A stretch of DNA of 64,000 nucleotides, taken from the NCBI GenBank assembly GCA_016946835.1, contig JACVTC010000032.1:702001-766000 (forward strand), in the 5' to 3' direction. Made by a program: the position numbers and the translations under genes. This document shows, one piece after another, positions 38,301-50,724 of the stretch (positions are counted from its first letter, which is position 1; every line of letters starts with the position of its first letter). Source of the DNA: Neocallimastix lanati (nom. inval.). Lineage: Eukaryota > Neocallimastigomycota > Neocallimastigomycetes > Neocallimastigales > Neocallimastigaceae. A model generated the notes under the pieces. The model had not been told where the DNA came from, did no database searches, and saw only the letters and a list, made by a program, of their open reading frames with translations.

Positions 38301-39983
38301 ATAATGGTTTTGCAAAAAATAAATGGAAAGATTTGAGAAAAGAATCAAAATTAATTGATTATAATAAAAATAATATTGAAGATCAAAAAGAAAATTATAA
38401 ATATTCAAAAGATATAATAATAAATAATAATAATTCAAATATAAATAAGGAAAATAGTATAACTGATACTAATATTTCAAAAGATAATGATAATTCAACT
38501 GAGAAAATTAAAAATATTAATGACAATGAAACTATAATTTCTCATAGAAATGATAATAACGATAATGATAATAATAATAATAATCGTTATTTTAATACTA
38601 TTAATAATAAAAGTACAAATAAAAATAAAAATGATAATACTATAATAAATTCATTAGATGAAAGTGATAAATGTATATTTATAAATGATGAAAAATCAAA
38701 TAAAATAAAATATCAAAGCAAAATTGATGAAAAGAGTGTTAATGTAAATCATAAATTAGTTATTAATGACGGTTATAACAATAAAGATGAAAAGATAAAT
38801 GGAATAGAATCTAATGAGAATAATTCAAAGTCTTCATCATCAACTAAATTAAGTAGTGTAAGTATTAATGATAAAAAAGATATTAAAGATCAAATAACCA
38901 ATGATAATTTAGAAAAGAGTTTTGATATAGAATCAGTAGCTATTACTGAAAAAAAGGATATACATGAAAAAAAAGTAATAACAAACAATGATGAAATTAA
39001 TAAAAATACCAATTCGTCTTATGAAAATGAAAAAAGACGGAATAAATATGAAGATGATAATATATTGGATAATGATAATGATAGCAATAATAATAATATT
39101 AATAATAATAAAAATGATGATAATGATAATTATACTACTTTATTACATCATGAAAATAAAGAAGAAGAAATGAAAGAAAAATCATCAATAAACGAATCAG
39201 GGAATAATGAAAAATTTTTATCTTCAAAACCTTATTCTATATATAATAATAAACACAATAATATTAATCATTATTCTAGCAAATATTCTGTAGATAATGA
39301 CAATACAATATCGAATGATGAAGGAAGAAAAAGTGATGATAATCTTGAAGAATTAAAGCGTAATTTATATAATAAAATTAATGAAATAAATCAAGATTTT
39401 TCAGATGACTTTAATCAGCATTATGAAAAAGATCATGGCGGTTCAACATCATTATACTATTCTAATTATAAATCAAAAAATAATAAAGTTAATTTATTTG
39501 ATATACCCAATAAGTCTAAAAATTTAAGTAAATCCAGTGATAATATATCTTTTTATAATAAAAGTCATACTAAATCTTTAACTTATTTGAATAATTCATC
39601 ATCTCTTGATTATAATTATAAAGGTCAAAAGAACTATGATCGTCATCAGCCGTTTTTAGGTAAAGAATATAATTCTAAAGCTTTTGATTTTAGAAAAAAT
39701 TATAAACATCAATCAAAGAGTTTTTTCTTTACTGCATCAAGTCCTCCACATGATTATACTAATTGGAGAAGAGAAAAACCAGTAAATTCAGTCAATGATG
39801 AAAAATTAAGTAATAATCATAAAGATAATGAAGAAAATATATCTCATCATGAAATTTCTCCTACTATGGATGATTCAAAAGAATTATATCATAAGCATAA
39901 ATTAAAGAATGCTTCATCTAATAGTAGTTTAAATGATTATTCTGATTTTTCTATGGATAATAGTGATTATATGAATACTTCAA

Positions 39984-40030
<47 letters not shown>

Positions 40031-42084
40031 TATCCTTCTAATTCATATATTAAATCACCTATTAATAGTAGTAATAACGATAATAATAATTTAATAAATA
40101 ATAATAATAATAATATTGAAAATAGTAATAATAATCATAATAATAATATCATTAATAATAACATTATCAATAACAACAACAACAATAATAATAATAATAA
40201 TATTAAAAATGTATTTTCCAGTAAATCCAACGCTTTTTATAAACCTAAAAAATATTTCAGTTATTATTCTCCATTAAAATATAATAATAATACCTATCAT
40301 TTAGGAAATATATCAAGTAATCCACATATAAATAATGGATTTTATTCTAAATCCAATTATATGATGGATTCAAATCATTTTGTTTCTTCATCTAATTCTT
40401 CTTTTACAAGTTTTAAAAAACCCTATCTTTCTAATTCTGTTAATTTAGAAGTTTTTAAATTCTTTGCCAATAATAATATCGATTATAGTAATTCTTTAGA
40501 TATTGGTGAAAAAGTTATTATTTATGATATAAGTTCTGATGAAGAAGATGATGAAGATGATGAAAGTAGTAGTAGTAGTAGTGATAGTGATAGTTTTATT
40601 GAAGATATGGATATTATTAAAGATGAAGAAAAAATAAAAATAGAAGAAGAAAAGGAAGAAGAATCTCAAAATAATAAGCAAGAAAATAATAGAAATAAAA
40701 ATGAAGGAAAAGAGAGCAAAATAGAAGGATCAACTATACTTTCAATAGATCAACATGAATCAACAACGATGGATCACTTAATTCAAAATCAAGTAATTTA
40801 CTAATATATTTTTTTTTTTTTTTAACCTCAATATGAGATTTCAATATTAATATAAAATAAAATATATTTTTATTTAAATATATACCTATATTTATTCAAC
40901 TATATTAATATGTTTATATTTTTTGTAATTATAAATTAATTAATTTTTCTATATAGGATAATAATGAATCCAATAACGAAAAAATTGAAAATAATTCTGA
41001 TTCTAATAATAATATATTTGGTAAGAATTAGGAGAAAAAACAAACAAACAAACAAACAAACAAACAAACAAACAAAAAAAAAAAAAAAAAAAAAAAAAGA
41101 TAATCATTTATATTTATTACATTTTTAATAAAAGTAGATTTATTTGTTTTACTAATATATTTTTTTTTTTTTTTTTTTTTTTTTCATTTTTATTTTTAAT
41201 TAATATTTAATTTGTTTGTATATAATTTTATTAAATAAAATTTCATAATAATAATAATAATAATAAATTAGATCCAGAATATTTCTTTAATGTAATGTTT
41301 GAATCCAAAATTACAACATCTAAAAATAGTAATAAACTAACTGAAACTAATGAAATTGATAAATTTGAAGAATTTAATGATGCCACAGATGAAAATGATA
41401 CACTTTTATCTATTAATATTAATTCGGTTGATAAAAAAGAAAAAGAATTAGAAGAAAGTGATCATGATCATGACACCATGAAAGATAATGAAGAAATACC
41501 TTCAAAAAAAGATGAACAAGAGATTATCCTTACAGATTTAGAAATTGATTTAAATAATGAAAGTAAAACAATTGATAATAAAATAAAAGAGAAATCAAAA
41601 GGATTTGATGATGAAGAAGCAAGACAATTTTTAAATACAAGTAAGTTTCTTTTTTTTTTTTTTTTTTTTTTTTTATAAATTAAATGTAGAAAAATTTAGT
41701 AAAAAAAAAAAATAAAAATAAAAATAAAAAAAATAGAATAATAAATTCTTATAATATTTATAGAAAAAAAAATTTTTTTTTTTTTTGTTATAACAATAAA
41801 ACCAAAATAAAACCAAAAAAAAAAAAAAATAATAATAATAAAAAAAATAAAAAATAATAAAAAAAATAAAAAATAAAATAAATAATAATATATATATTAT
41901 TATAAATATTTATTTATTTATTATTTATTAATTAATTAAAATCATAGGATGGTTGACAGCATTACAATCAATATCTTCAACAATATCAACAAAACAAACC
42001 GTATTACCACCTATTCAATGGAGTAATCAAAGTGCTTTATTTAGTGGAAATACTGAAGCATGGATTACTTTAAATTTAGAATAA
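35330..42084 (+). CDS. Very large Asn/Lys/Ser-rich low-complexity protein, 5 exons, function unknown
   Basis: Exons: 35330-36071, 36225-40792, 40957-41020, 41272-41640, 41948-42084; all GT..AG with matching phases, giving about 1,959 residues. The long second exon is open on its own, but the exon-1 frame joins it exactly at phase 1. Residues 1-250 are strongly basic (Lys/Arg/Asn). A more globular part follows (about 36245-36840: DTVEKYQLFKITMNFLNSIY, then YYKFIYFHGKSYLKSIIGLR). Next come poly-Asn/Ser tracts, a charged KHKEKDDYRHDRHDKRERNE region, and about ten tandem repeats of roughly 15 residues (consensus KIQxxEKENKxNxTNH) at 37750-38225. An acidic Ser block (SSDEEDDEDDESSSSSSDSD) lies at 40530-40590. 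The C-terminal exon encodes a compact segment (WLTALQSISSTIS, then PPIQWSNQSALFSGN and TEAWITLNLE) that may be the conserved end. I do not recognise the family; charge and disorder would suit a nuclear scaffold, but that is a guess. Confidence 0.8.
37745..38228 (+). repeat. Coding tandem repeat of about 45 bp (15 residues)
   Basis: Around ten units of consensus KIQxxEKENKxNxTNH. The first two (QCTEKENKIVRTNHK and QCTEKENKINRTNHK) are nearly identical at DNA level, so expansion is recent at the 5' end and decays toward the 3' end (KIQLDKKGNKLTNEND). Confidence 0.85.
41036..41098. repeat. (CAAA)n plus poly(A) in intron 3 of the Asn-rich gene
   Basis: About nine CAAA units then an A run, immediately downstream of the donor at 41021. 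Confidence 0.85.
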
Positions 42085-43051
42085 AAAAAAAAAAAGAAAA
42101 AAAAAAAATTATATATATATATATATCTTTAAAAAAAAAAAATTATATAGTATTTATCTAATTAATTTATATTTTAAAAATAAAATTAGTATTATTAAAG
42201 AGAAATTATAAATATAACTTTTATTTTTATTTTTATTTTTTAAATTTAAATTTATTTTTTTTTTTTTTAATAAAATTTATTTTAGTATTTTATTTTTATT
42301 TTTATTTTTATTTTTATTTCTTTTTTTTTTTTTTTTACATATTTTTAATCTTTTATATATTATGATTTAAAATTTATCCAATTTATATATATATATTTTA
42401 TTTAATCTTTTTTTTTTTTTTTTTTTTTTTGTATTAAAAAAAAAATAATAATAATAATAAATATCTAATAATTATTAATAACCTTCCCAATTATACCACT
42501 ATATATATATATATTTTTTAATTTAAAATAAATAAATAAATAAATAATAAATCAAAAAAAAAAAAATTAGTATTAACAATAAAAATTAGTTAATTGTTAG
42601 TTTTTATGTGTGGCTTAATATCTTTAAAAAAAAAAAAAAAAAAATTTTTTTTATATTATATCTAATTATATGAAATAAAGAAATAATTCTTTATTTTCTT
42701 TTCTCTTCATCTAATTTTTTTTTTTTTTTTTTTTTTACTAGTCCTCCTTAGTACATCAAAGCATAAATAGTAATAATCGTTTTTCACACAAGGAATCTAT
42801 TGAAATTGAATCTCTCAATAATATATTTTTCTTGATTTGAGTGTGCAATAGAGCGTTAGGTTGGTCAACGAAATTTCTACTTTACAAGATGTTAACTTTA
42901 TTTTTGATTTATTAAATATTTTTTTTAATAGAAATGATCTTGGTTCATTGTATAATACTAAAAATGAACTTTAAATTTTTTTTTTTTTTTTCTATAGTAC
43001 TATTGTATTACAATAACTTTATTTTTTATTAAAGCTTAAATTTTTAATTTT

Positions 43052-43083
<32 letters not shown>

Positions 43084-43464
43084 TATCATATTATATACAT
43101 TTTATTTACATTCTTTTTTTTTTTTTTTTTTTATCATATTATATACATTTTATATACATTCTTTTTTTTTTTTTTTTTTTTTTTTTATCATATTGTATTT
43201 ATAATGTATTTCTTCATTTAAAATATATTAATATTTTAATAATTAATAAATAGCAATAGAAATGTATTCTCTTCTCTTAAAATTTTAAAGTCTTAAAAAA
43301 TAAAAAATGATTGAAAATAGATGAATATGAATATTATTGAATTTATATAAACTTCAATTATTATTATTGATAAAAAAGGTTATCATTAGAATGATTCTGA
43401 ATTTAAAATGTTATTAATATTACACTTTTTATTACTATATGATTACCATCATAAACCATCATAA

Positions 43465-43503
<39 letters not shown>

Positions 43504-44051
43504 TATCTGTGATTCTTTCCATATAGAAATATCTATTGAAATAACTATTATTAAAAAAAAAAAAAAATTCATTATCATTTCTGGTAACCACTCACACATT
43601 TTAACCTCTATAAATCTTGAAGTATAAGATTTACTTATTACTTGTCAATATCAAAAAAAAAAAGAAGTTGTTTAAATAATTTAAATAAAAATTTTAACCT
43701 CTATATCATCATGTATTTTTTTTTTTAATCATTTATTTCCTATAAATATATATATTAATTTTTTTTTTTTTTTTTAAATTTTATTTAATTGAATGATATT
43801 TAAGATGTGATGGACGTTATTAATATATAAATTAAAACTATTAATGTAAAAATTTTATTTTATTATATGAGAATAATCTTATTATTAATAGTATTATAAA
43901 AGATTTAAATTGTTATTATTATTAAAAACAGGAATTTATGGTTTATAATTATGTCAATTCTATTTTAATTTATTATAAAGAGTTACTAGGATCGAATTCT
44001 AAATTAAATGCTTTTTATTTTAATATATTGTGGCTTATAAAATTTTATATT
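42085..44051. other. Intergenic, homopolymer-rich, with triplicated T-tract unit
   Basis: No gene found. A unit of TATCATATTATATACATTTT, an ACATTC end and a long T run occurs three times (about 43083-43200). The patch 42738-42900 (GAGCGTTAGGTTGGTCAACG) is less AT-biased than its surroundings and unexplained. (ATT)n at 43465-43502. Confidence 0.5.
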
Positions 44052-44700
44052 ACAATATGTTTCTGTTCCAGGTTTTATCCTGGCTGTTAAGGCGTAAGCT
44101 TTGAGAGCATAAGGTTCCTGGTTCGACCCCTCCCTATGCCTATAGCGTTTTTTCCACTGGTTTTTCGTTATTAGGTGGTTAGGGTTTTCAGGTAAGTATT
44201 ATACCCATTTGATACCCCCTATATCTCTAATTCAACTTTCATCGATTTACACTTCTTGCAGGCCTGAGAGGGTTGAGTGTGTATGGCAAAGTTTCTTAAG
44301 AGGAGATACCCAACATATGGTGACATATGAAAATTTACTTATCCTTACTTATAGGTATGTTATGGAGCGGTTATCACGTGATCCCGGAGATTGTGGCTGC
44401 AAGACCCAATTGTAAGATTATCGTACAATGACAAGCAGTAATTATACTTGGGTAAGGAGCGCCAATGCAGAGTAACTGTAAGGCAGTCCAGCAGGGACGG
44501 GACCACCTACTAAAGTAGGAAGTTAGATAAGGGCTCTAGTTATAAACCATTGTGTGTCTACAAGATGTACAGCTGGGGAGAAATCCTGCTACGGTCGTTA
44601 AAAAAAAAAAAAAAAAAAAAAAACAATATGTTTCAATACATTCGAAGTTTATTTTTCATACATTTCATATTCTAACAGTAATTAATAGAAAGAAAAATAA
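43981..44700. repeat. Host dispersed repeat carrying the SINE; paralogue at 60.67-60.82 kb
   Basis: Sequence flanking the insertion (AAATGCTTTT..AATATATTGTGGCTTATA on the left; ATATGTTTCAATACATT and CATATTCTAACA on the right) is matched in order at about 60668-60825, where the two sides are joined without an insertion. Confidence 0.65.
44052..44634 (+). mobile_element. SINE-like retroposon with tRNA-like promoter, poly(A) tail and 12-bp target duplication
   Basis: A 559-bp island of clearly higher G+C (44064-44622). Near its 5' end TGGCTGTTAAGG (44081-44092) matches a Pol III A box and GGTTCGACCCC (44120-44130) matches a B box; the A box resembles tRNA-Leu/Ser. The body shows no credible ORF (the 68-codon frame at 44209 looks incidental). 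It ends in ACGGTCGTT plus about 23 A. ACAATATGTTTC occurs immediately before (44052-44063) and after (44623-44634), a 12-bp target-site duplication. These are hallmarks of LINE-mobilised, tRNA-derived SINEs. The 3' body could share its end with a resident LINE, as is common, but no partner is visible here. Confidence 0.82.
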
Positions 44701-45289
44701 ATATTGAAATAAAATTATAATTTTGTTATTCTTCAATAAAGAAAAGTACAAAAAAAAAAAAAGATAAAATTTAAAATTGTTATAATTAAATAAGTAAATA
44801 AAAGAAAATAATAAAAGATAATAAATAACAATGTATTAATATATTTAAATATAATATAATATATATTTTTAATATAGTAAATATATTATATATAATATAT
44901 AATATTTGATAAATTTATTAAAAGAATATATTTTATAGTGAAATTCACAATTTTTACAACATGATGATACAGAATCTCTTTAATGATTATATATAATAAA
45001 AAATAATTAAATTTCTGAATTTTATTTTAAAATAAAAAAAAAAGAAAAAAAGATTAATAATTCTCAATAAAGATAATTTAATTATTGAAGCATTATAAAA
45101 ATAAAAATTAATAATATATATACCATTTTCTTTTGATATAAATCCAGCATTATACTAACCTCATTAAACTAAAGTTAACAATGATATCAATTTTTTTTTT
45201 TTTTAAATTTTTAAAAGCATTATTTTTTCACACTTTTTTTTTTGACATTTAATGCATTCAATAAAAAAAATTATTTTTGTACTTATGAA

Positions 45290-46125
45290 TATAATTTATT
45301 TATTATTTATTATTTATTATTTACTATTTATTATTTATTATTTATTATTTAATTATTTATGATTAATTATTTATTATTTATTATTTATTATTTATTATTT
45401 ATTATTTATTATTTATTATTTCAATTATTTATTATTTATTATCTATTATCTATTATTTATTATTTATTATTTATTATTTATTATTTATTATTTATTATTT
45501 ATTATTTATTATTTATTATTTATTATTTTATTATTTTATTATTTATTATTTATTATTTATTAGTTACTATTTATTATTTATTATTTATTATTTATTATTT
45601 ATTATTTATTATTTATTATTTATTATTTATTATTTATTATTTATTATTTATTATTTATTATTTATTATTTATTATTTATTATTTATTATTTATTATTTAT
45701 TATTTATTATTTATTATTTATTATTTATTATTTATTATTTATTATTTATTATTTATTATTTATTATTTATTATTACTTATTATTAATTATTTATTATTTA
45801 TTATTTATTATTTATTATTTATTATTTATTATTTATTATTTATTATTTATTATTTATTATTTATTATTTATTATTTATTATTACTTATTATTTATTATTT
45901 ATTATTTATTATTTATTATTTATTATTTATGATTTATTATTTATTATTTATTATTTATTATTTATTATTTATTATTTATTATTTATTATTTATTATTTAT
46001 TATTTATTATTTATTATTTATTATTTATTATTTATTATTTATTATTTATTATTTATTATTTATTATTTATTATTTATTATTTATTATTTATTATTTATTA
46101 TTTATGATTTATTACTTATTTTTTA
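45290..46125. repeat. Heptanucleotide (TTATTTA)n array, about 830 bp
   Basis: More than 100 nearly perfect copies of a 7-bp TTATTTA unit with occasional variants (TTACTTA, TTATCTA, TTATGAT). Because 7 is not a multiple of 3, every frame cycles through the same residues (YLLFIIY), so the 258-codon frame across it is an artefact, not a gene. Confidence 0.95.
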
Positions 46126-46225
46126 TAATAATTGATTCTATTTAAAAGGCTAAGTAACTTTATTTATTATAATTTAAATTTTTGGCTGATCAATTAATAT
46201 AAATATTTAATTATCTATTTTTATA

Positions 46226-46318
46226 TTTTCTCTTTTCTTTCTTCTCTCTTCTTTCTTTTTTCTTTTTTCTTTTTCTTTTTTTTTTTCTTTTTTCTTTTTC
46301 TTTTTCTTTTTCTTTTGT
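46226..46318. repeat. Polypyrimidine (CT-only) tract
   Basis: About 90 bp of TTTCTTTT/TTTCTC with almost no purines. Such homopurine-homopyrimidine tracts can form triplex DNA. Confidence 0.8.
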
Positions 46319-48009
46319 TTATTTATTATTTAATATTAAATTAATACAAAAAATATTAATTTCATAACAATTAACAGTAAAGCCATTTTATTTACTTATA
46401 TATAGAAAAAAAAAAACAATAAAAATTTGATTTGAAATTATTTATTTATACCAATTAAAAAAAAATTATTTTTATGGCCAATATATTTTTTTTAAAAAAA
46501 AAAATTAATATATGTATATAGAAAAGGCTTTACATAAAAGATAAAACTTTTTTTTTAATTTATATTAATTACCAATATATTAAATATAAATAAATAATAT
46601 ATAAATAAATAAATAAATATATATTAAACTTTATGTAATTTATCCAAAAAAAAAAAATTCTTTAAAGATTCTTTTTATATTATGATTATTATAAAGTTGA
46701 TTAGAGTGTATATTTGAATATATTGGATCAACTGGAATTTATTTGAAATTTAAATAGAAGTTGGTTTAATGTATATATTACATATATTATAGTTTAATGG
46801 AATATCTTTATATCATATATATTGTCTATGTGAGAGGAAAATTCTTTCTTGTATTGTAAATATTAAATATTTTTTTAAAAAAAAAAAGAAAATTAAATTA
46901 TTATCTTCTACATTAATGTATACATTTTTATTTGCCACTCAATAATAATTAAAGAATTCCTTAATTTTTTATTATTAAATTGTTTTTATCTTATTATATT
47001 TGATATTAAGTTTGAAGTTTGCTTTATTTTTTTTTTTTTATTAATGATATTGAATAGGTGAATATATTTTTATTTACTATGGTCTATAGGTTAATTTTAT
47101 AATTTATAATTTTATATAATTTTATATAAGTATGTAATTATTATATTTTTCAAATATTTATTATATTTATAAAATATAATAAATTTATATATTCTTTATG
47201 CTATAAAAGATGAAATATACTATTAAATATTCTCTATATTTAATATTAGATACTTGATGTACTAATATATATTAAATACATATTAAAGTATTCATTGGAC
47301 CATTAGGAAAGTAAATTAGGTCGTTTCTATTAAACTAACTTTATTTAAAATTTATTTTATATCTATAATATTAATTTTAAAATGTAAATAAAATATTACG
47401 TCACTCTATGATTTATAATATTTAATACATATAATTTAATAAGTATATTTTTAATTATTTGTAATTTTTACTTTATTTATTATTTGAATAAATAATAAAT
47501 AAAAAAAAAATGACAAATAAAAATATTATGTATATATATTTTTTATTTTTTAATAATAAAGATTAAAGCTTTTTTTTTTTTTTTTTTTAATTTTATTTAT
47601 ATTTTTCTTCTTTAATTAATATTAATAATTAGGAATAGAGGCGCATCATTAATTACCTAAACATGGTTGAAATTTTAATTAAAAGATTAAAAAAAATTTT
47701 TTTTTTTAAATTTCATATATTTATATTTAAATAATTCTTAATATATTAGAATAAAATAAAATCTATAGTAGAGGTATTAATAAAAATTTTAATTTATATT
47801 TTATTATTTTTTTTTTACATTGTATATAAATATTCTCTTATTTTTATTTTTTTTTTTTTTACTTTTTTCTTTTTTTTTTATTTATTTGATTTTATACCTT
47901 TTTTTATTTATTATTTGTAAGTATTATAGTATAATTTATTTTAATGAAATAATTTCTTTTTTATTTTATGTTAATTTATGAATAATAAAGAAAGAATATT
48001 CTTTAAGAT

Positions 48010-48046
<37 letters not shown>

Positions 48047-48409
48047 AACATATTGTAATAATTAAATATATATTTTTTTAAATATTTGAATATTATTTTT
48101 AATTATTTAAAAAAATTAAATAAAATTTTAATGAATTATAACCTTTAAATAAATGATATAAAGAAATATCAGTATTTATTTAAAAGATATTATTAATAGT
48201 ATTTTAAAATAAAAGAAATAGTATAAATAATAAATAAAATAAATTAAAAAAAAAAGAGAAGAAATTTCAATAAAAAAAAAGTTAATTTATTATAAAATAT
48301 ATAATACTTTAGTATTTTAAATAAGGTATATATAAAAAAAATAAAATAAATAATAATTGATAAAAGCAAAATTTTTCTTGTTTATTCTGAGAATTGATCT
48401 ATAACCAGA
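46319..48409. other. Intergenic upstream of chitin deacetylase gene
   Basis: AT-rich, homopolymers throughout (A run at 48014-48043). No gene seen; it holds the presumed promoter and 5' UTR of the deacetylase. Confidence 0.5.
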
Positions 48410-50107
48410 ATGAAATTTTTTAAAAATGTTTTAATTGCTATTTTAGCTACTACAGTAGCAGCTAGATGTGGACCGGGCTATGGTTCATGTGAAAGTGGTA
48501 AATGTTGCTCGAAATATGGTTATTGTGGTACTTCAAGTAGTTATTGTGGTAAAGGATGTCAATCTGAATTTGGTATTTGCGATAGTAGTTCTAATACTAC
48601 TACTAGAACTACTAAAACCAAGACTACTAGTACCAGAACTTCTTCAGCTGTTTCTACTAATGGTCGCTGTGGTAGTCAATATGGTTCATGTCCAAGTGGA
48701 TATTGTTGTTCTAAGTATGGTTATTGTGGTACTTCTAGTGACCATTGTGGTTCCAATTGTCAAAGTGAATTTGGTCAATGTGGTTCTGCTGTAACCACCA
48801 AAACTAAAACTTACACTACTAAAACTTCAAACAACGGTCTTCCTACCTCTACCAATGGCAAATGTGGTGGTGAATATGGTATTTGCCCAAAAAATCAATG
48901 TTGTTCCAAATATAACTACTGTGGTACTTCCAGTGACCATTGTGGTTCTGGTTGTCAAAGTGAATTTGGCCAATGTAATTCAAATGGAACAACAAGTATT
49001 AGTACAACAAAGACAAAAACAACAACAACTACAACAACAAAAACTAGTATAAATACTGGTCTTCCAGTTTCTACATCTGGTTTATGTGGTAAATATGATG
49101 GTGTCTGTCCAGATAATCAATGTTGTTCCAAGTATGGTTATTGTGGCACCACTGATGAATATTGTTCAGTTTCCGCTGGTTGCCAAAGTGAATTTGGCCA
49201 ATGTAATTCAAATGGAACAACAAGTACTAGTACAACAATGACAAAAACAACAACTAAAACTACAACAACAAAAACCAGTGTAAATACTAGTCTTCCAGTT
49301 TCTACTTCTGGTTTATGTGGTAAATATGATGGTGTCTGTCCAAATCATCAATGTTGTTCCAAGTATGGTTATTGTGGTTCTTCCGATGATTATTGTTCTA
49401 CCTCTGCTGGTTGTCAATCAGAATTTGGACGTTGTGGAGGAGAATATATTTCTAATGCTAAATTTAAATATTATCATGAATGTAAGGATCCAAAACATTG
49501 GGCTCTTTCTTTTGATGATGGACCATACAAGTATGATAATGATTTACTTGATTTACTTAAGGAAAAAGGTGTTAAAGCTACCTTTTTCCTTAATGGAGAT
49601 AATGTAATGGATATTAAATCCAGTGAAGGTAGAGCCATTGTTAAAAGAATGTATAATGAAGGACATGTTATTGGTTCACATACATGGAGTCATGCCAATC
49701 TTGAAGAAATTAGTAAAAGTAGTATAATTTCAGAAATGACAAAACTTGAAGATGCCCTCTATGAAATTATTGGTAAGAAGCCAGCATTAATGAGACCACC
49801 TTATGGTGCTGGTAATGGTAGTGATACAATTGCATCAATTCTTGGCGATCTTGGATATGAAGGAGCATGTATTTGGAATGTTGATACATTAGATTGGAGT
49901 ACTGAAGGGGATATTGAATATGCTCTTGACGAATTTAGGAGATATATAGGTAAACCTATTATGTCATTAAATCACTGTTATTATCATAATATTAGTAAAG
50001 AATCTTTAATTAATTTGGCTGAAGCAGAAATAGATTATATGTTATCTAAAGGTTATACTCCTGTAACTATGGATGTTTGTCTTGGCCTTAATGCTTATCA
50101 AAATTAA
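48410..50107 (+). CDS. Secreted chitin deacetylase-like protein: signal peptide, five CBM18, NodB deacetylase domain
   Basis: Predicted to remove acetyl groups from chitin or a related N-acetylated polysaccharide at the cell surface or outside the cell. The 565-residue, intronless product has a signal peptide (MKFFKNVLIAILATTVAA). Five hevein-type CBM18 chitin-binding modules follow at about residues 20-57, 87-124, 152-189, 226-265 and 303-342, each with the CCSKYGYCG core. They are separated by Thr/Lys/Ser linkers likely to be O-glycosylated. The NodB domain (about 362-552) keeps the catalytic set: SFDDGP with Asp369 (base) and Asp370 (metal), SHTWSH with His424 and His428 (metal), MRPPYG with Arg462, WNVDTLDW, and SLNH with His522. 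CBM18 4 and 5 plus their linkers are the most alike (CGKYDGVCP), showing recent module duplication. Whether the real substrate is fungal chitin or a plant-derived acetylated polymer cannot be told from sequence. A decayed paralogue lies downstream on the same strand. Confidence 0.95.
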   Translation: MKFFKNVLIAILATTVAARCGPGYGSCESGKCCSKYGYCGTSSSYCGKGCQSEFGICDSSSNTTTRTTKTKTTSTRTSSAVSTNGRCGSQYGSCPSGYCCSKYGYCGTSSDHCGSNCQSEFGQCGSAVTTKTKTYTTKTSNNGLPTSTNGKCGGEYGICPKNQCCSKYNYCGTSSDHCGSGCQSEFGQCNSNGTTSISTTKTKTTTTTTTKTSINTGLPVSTSGLCGKYDGVCPDNQCCSKYGYCGTTDEYCSVSAGCQSEFGQCNSNGTTSTSTTMTKTTTKTTTTKTSVNTSLPVSTSGLCGKYDGVCPNHQCCSKYGYCGSSDDYCSTSAGCQSEFGRCGGEYISNAKFKYYHECKDPKHWALSFDDGPYKYDNDLLDLLKEKGVKATFFLNGDNVMDIKSSEGRAIVKRMYNEGHVIGSHTWSHANLEEISKSSIISEMTKLEDALYEIIGKKPALMRPPYGAGNGSDTIASILGDLGYEGACIWNVDTLDWSTEGDIEYALDEFRRYIGKPIMSLNHCYYHNISKESLINLAEAEIDYMLSKGYTPVTMDVCLGLNAYQN

Positions 50108-50688
50108 AATAAGAAATATTTATTTTTAAATTAAATATTTAACAACTAAAAAAAAAAAAATAAAAATAAAAATAAAGTTATTATATAATACAAAATACAT
50201 ATAACATATTATATTATGAATATAACAAGGCATGATTCACTAAAAAAAAAAAAAAAAAGAAAAAAAAATTTATTATAATTCCTCAACATTTTACTTTTTA
50301 TTTATAATTAAAAAAATATAGAGGAATAAAAATAAATAGACATTATTATATAGATATATATTTTTAAAACATATCTTTTTTTTTTTTTTTTTTATTTATT
50401 TATTTATTTTTTTTTTTTTAAATTATATTAAAAAAATATTATCAAATATATATTTAGATTTTTTTTTTTTATATTATGAATTTATTTTTAATTTTAATTT
50501 TATTAGTTCATTAGTTCAATATTTAAATTATAGATAGAAATGAATTAAAAAGAATTAAAAAGTAAAAGCAATAAAAAATAATAAAAGAATAAAAAAAATA
50601 TATATATATATAATAAATAATAAATAAAAATAAAAATAAAATAAACACAAATGAATCTTGTTTGTTTTTATTTTATTTTTTTATTTTT

Positions 50689-50724
<36 letters not shown>

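Noticed and set aside
44064-44140. A functional tRNA gene
   Set aside because: A and B boxes are present, but I cannot fold a full cloverleaf with paired acceptor arm; the poly(A) tail and target duplication show a SINE instead.
44209-44415. 68-codon frame inside the SINE
   Set aside because: No family resemblance; short and expected by chance in a low-AT segment of this length.
45359-46135. 258-codon open frame repeating YLLFIIY
   Set aside because: Produced by the 7-bp repeat in every frame; no start context, no composition of a real protein.
48468-49607. Val-rich overlapping frames inside the deacetylase gene
   Set aside because: Shadows of the Cys/Gly/Thr-rich coding frame, with no independent motif.
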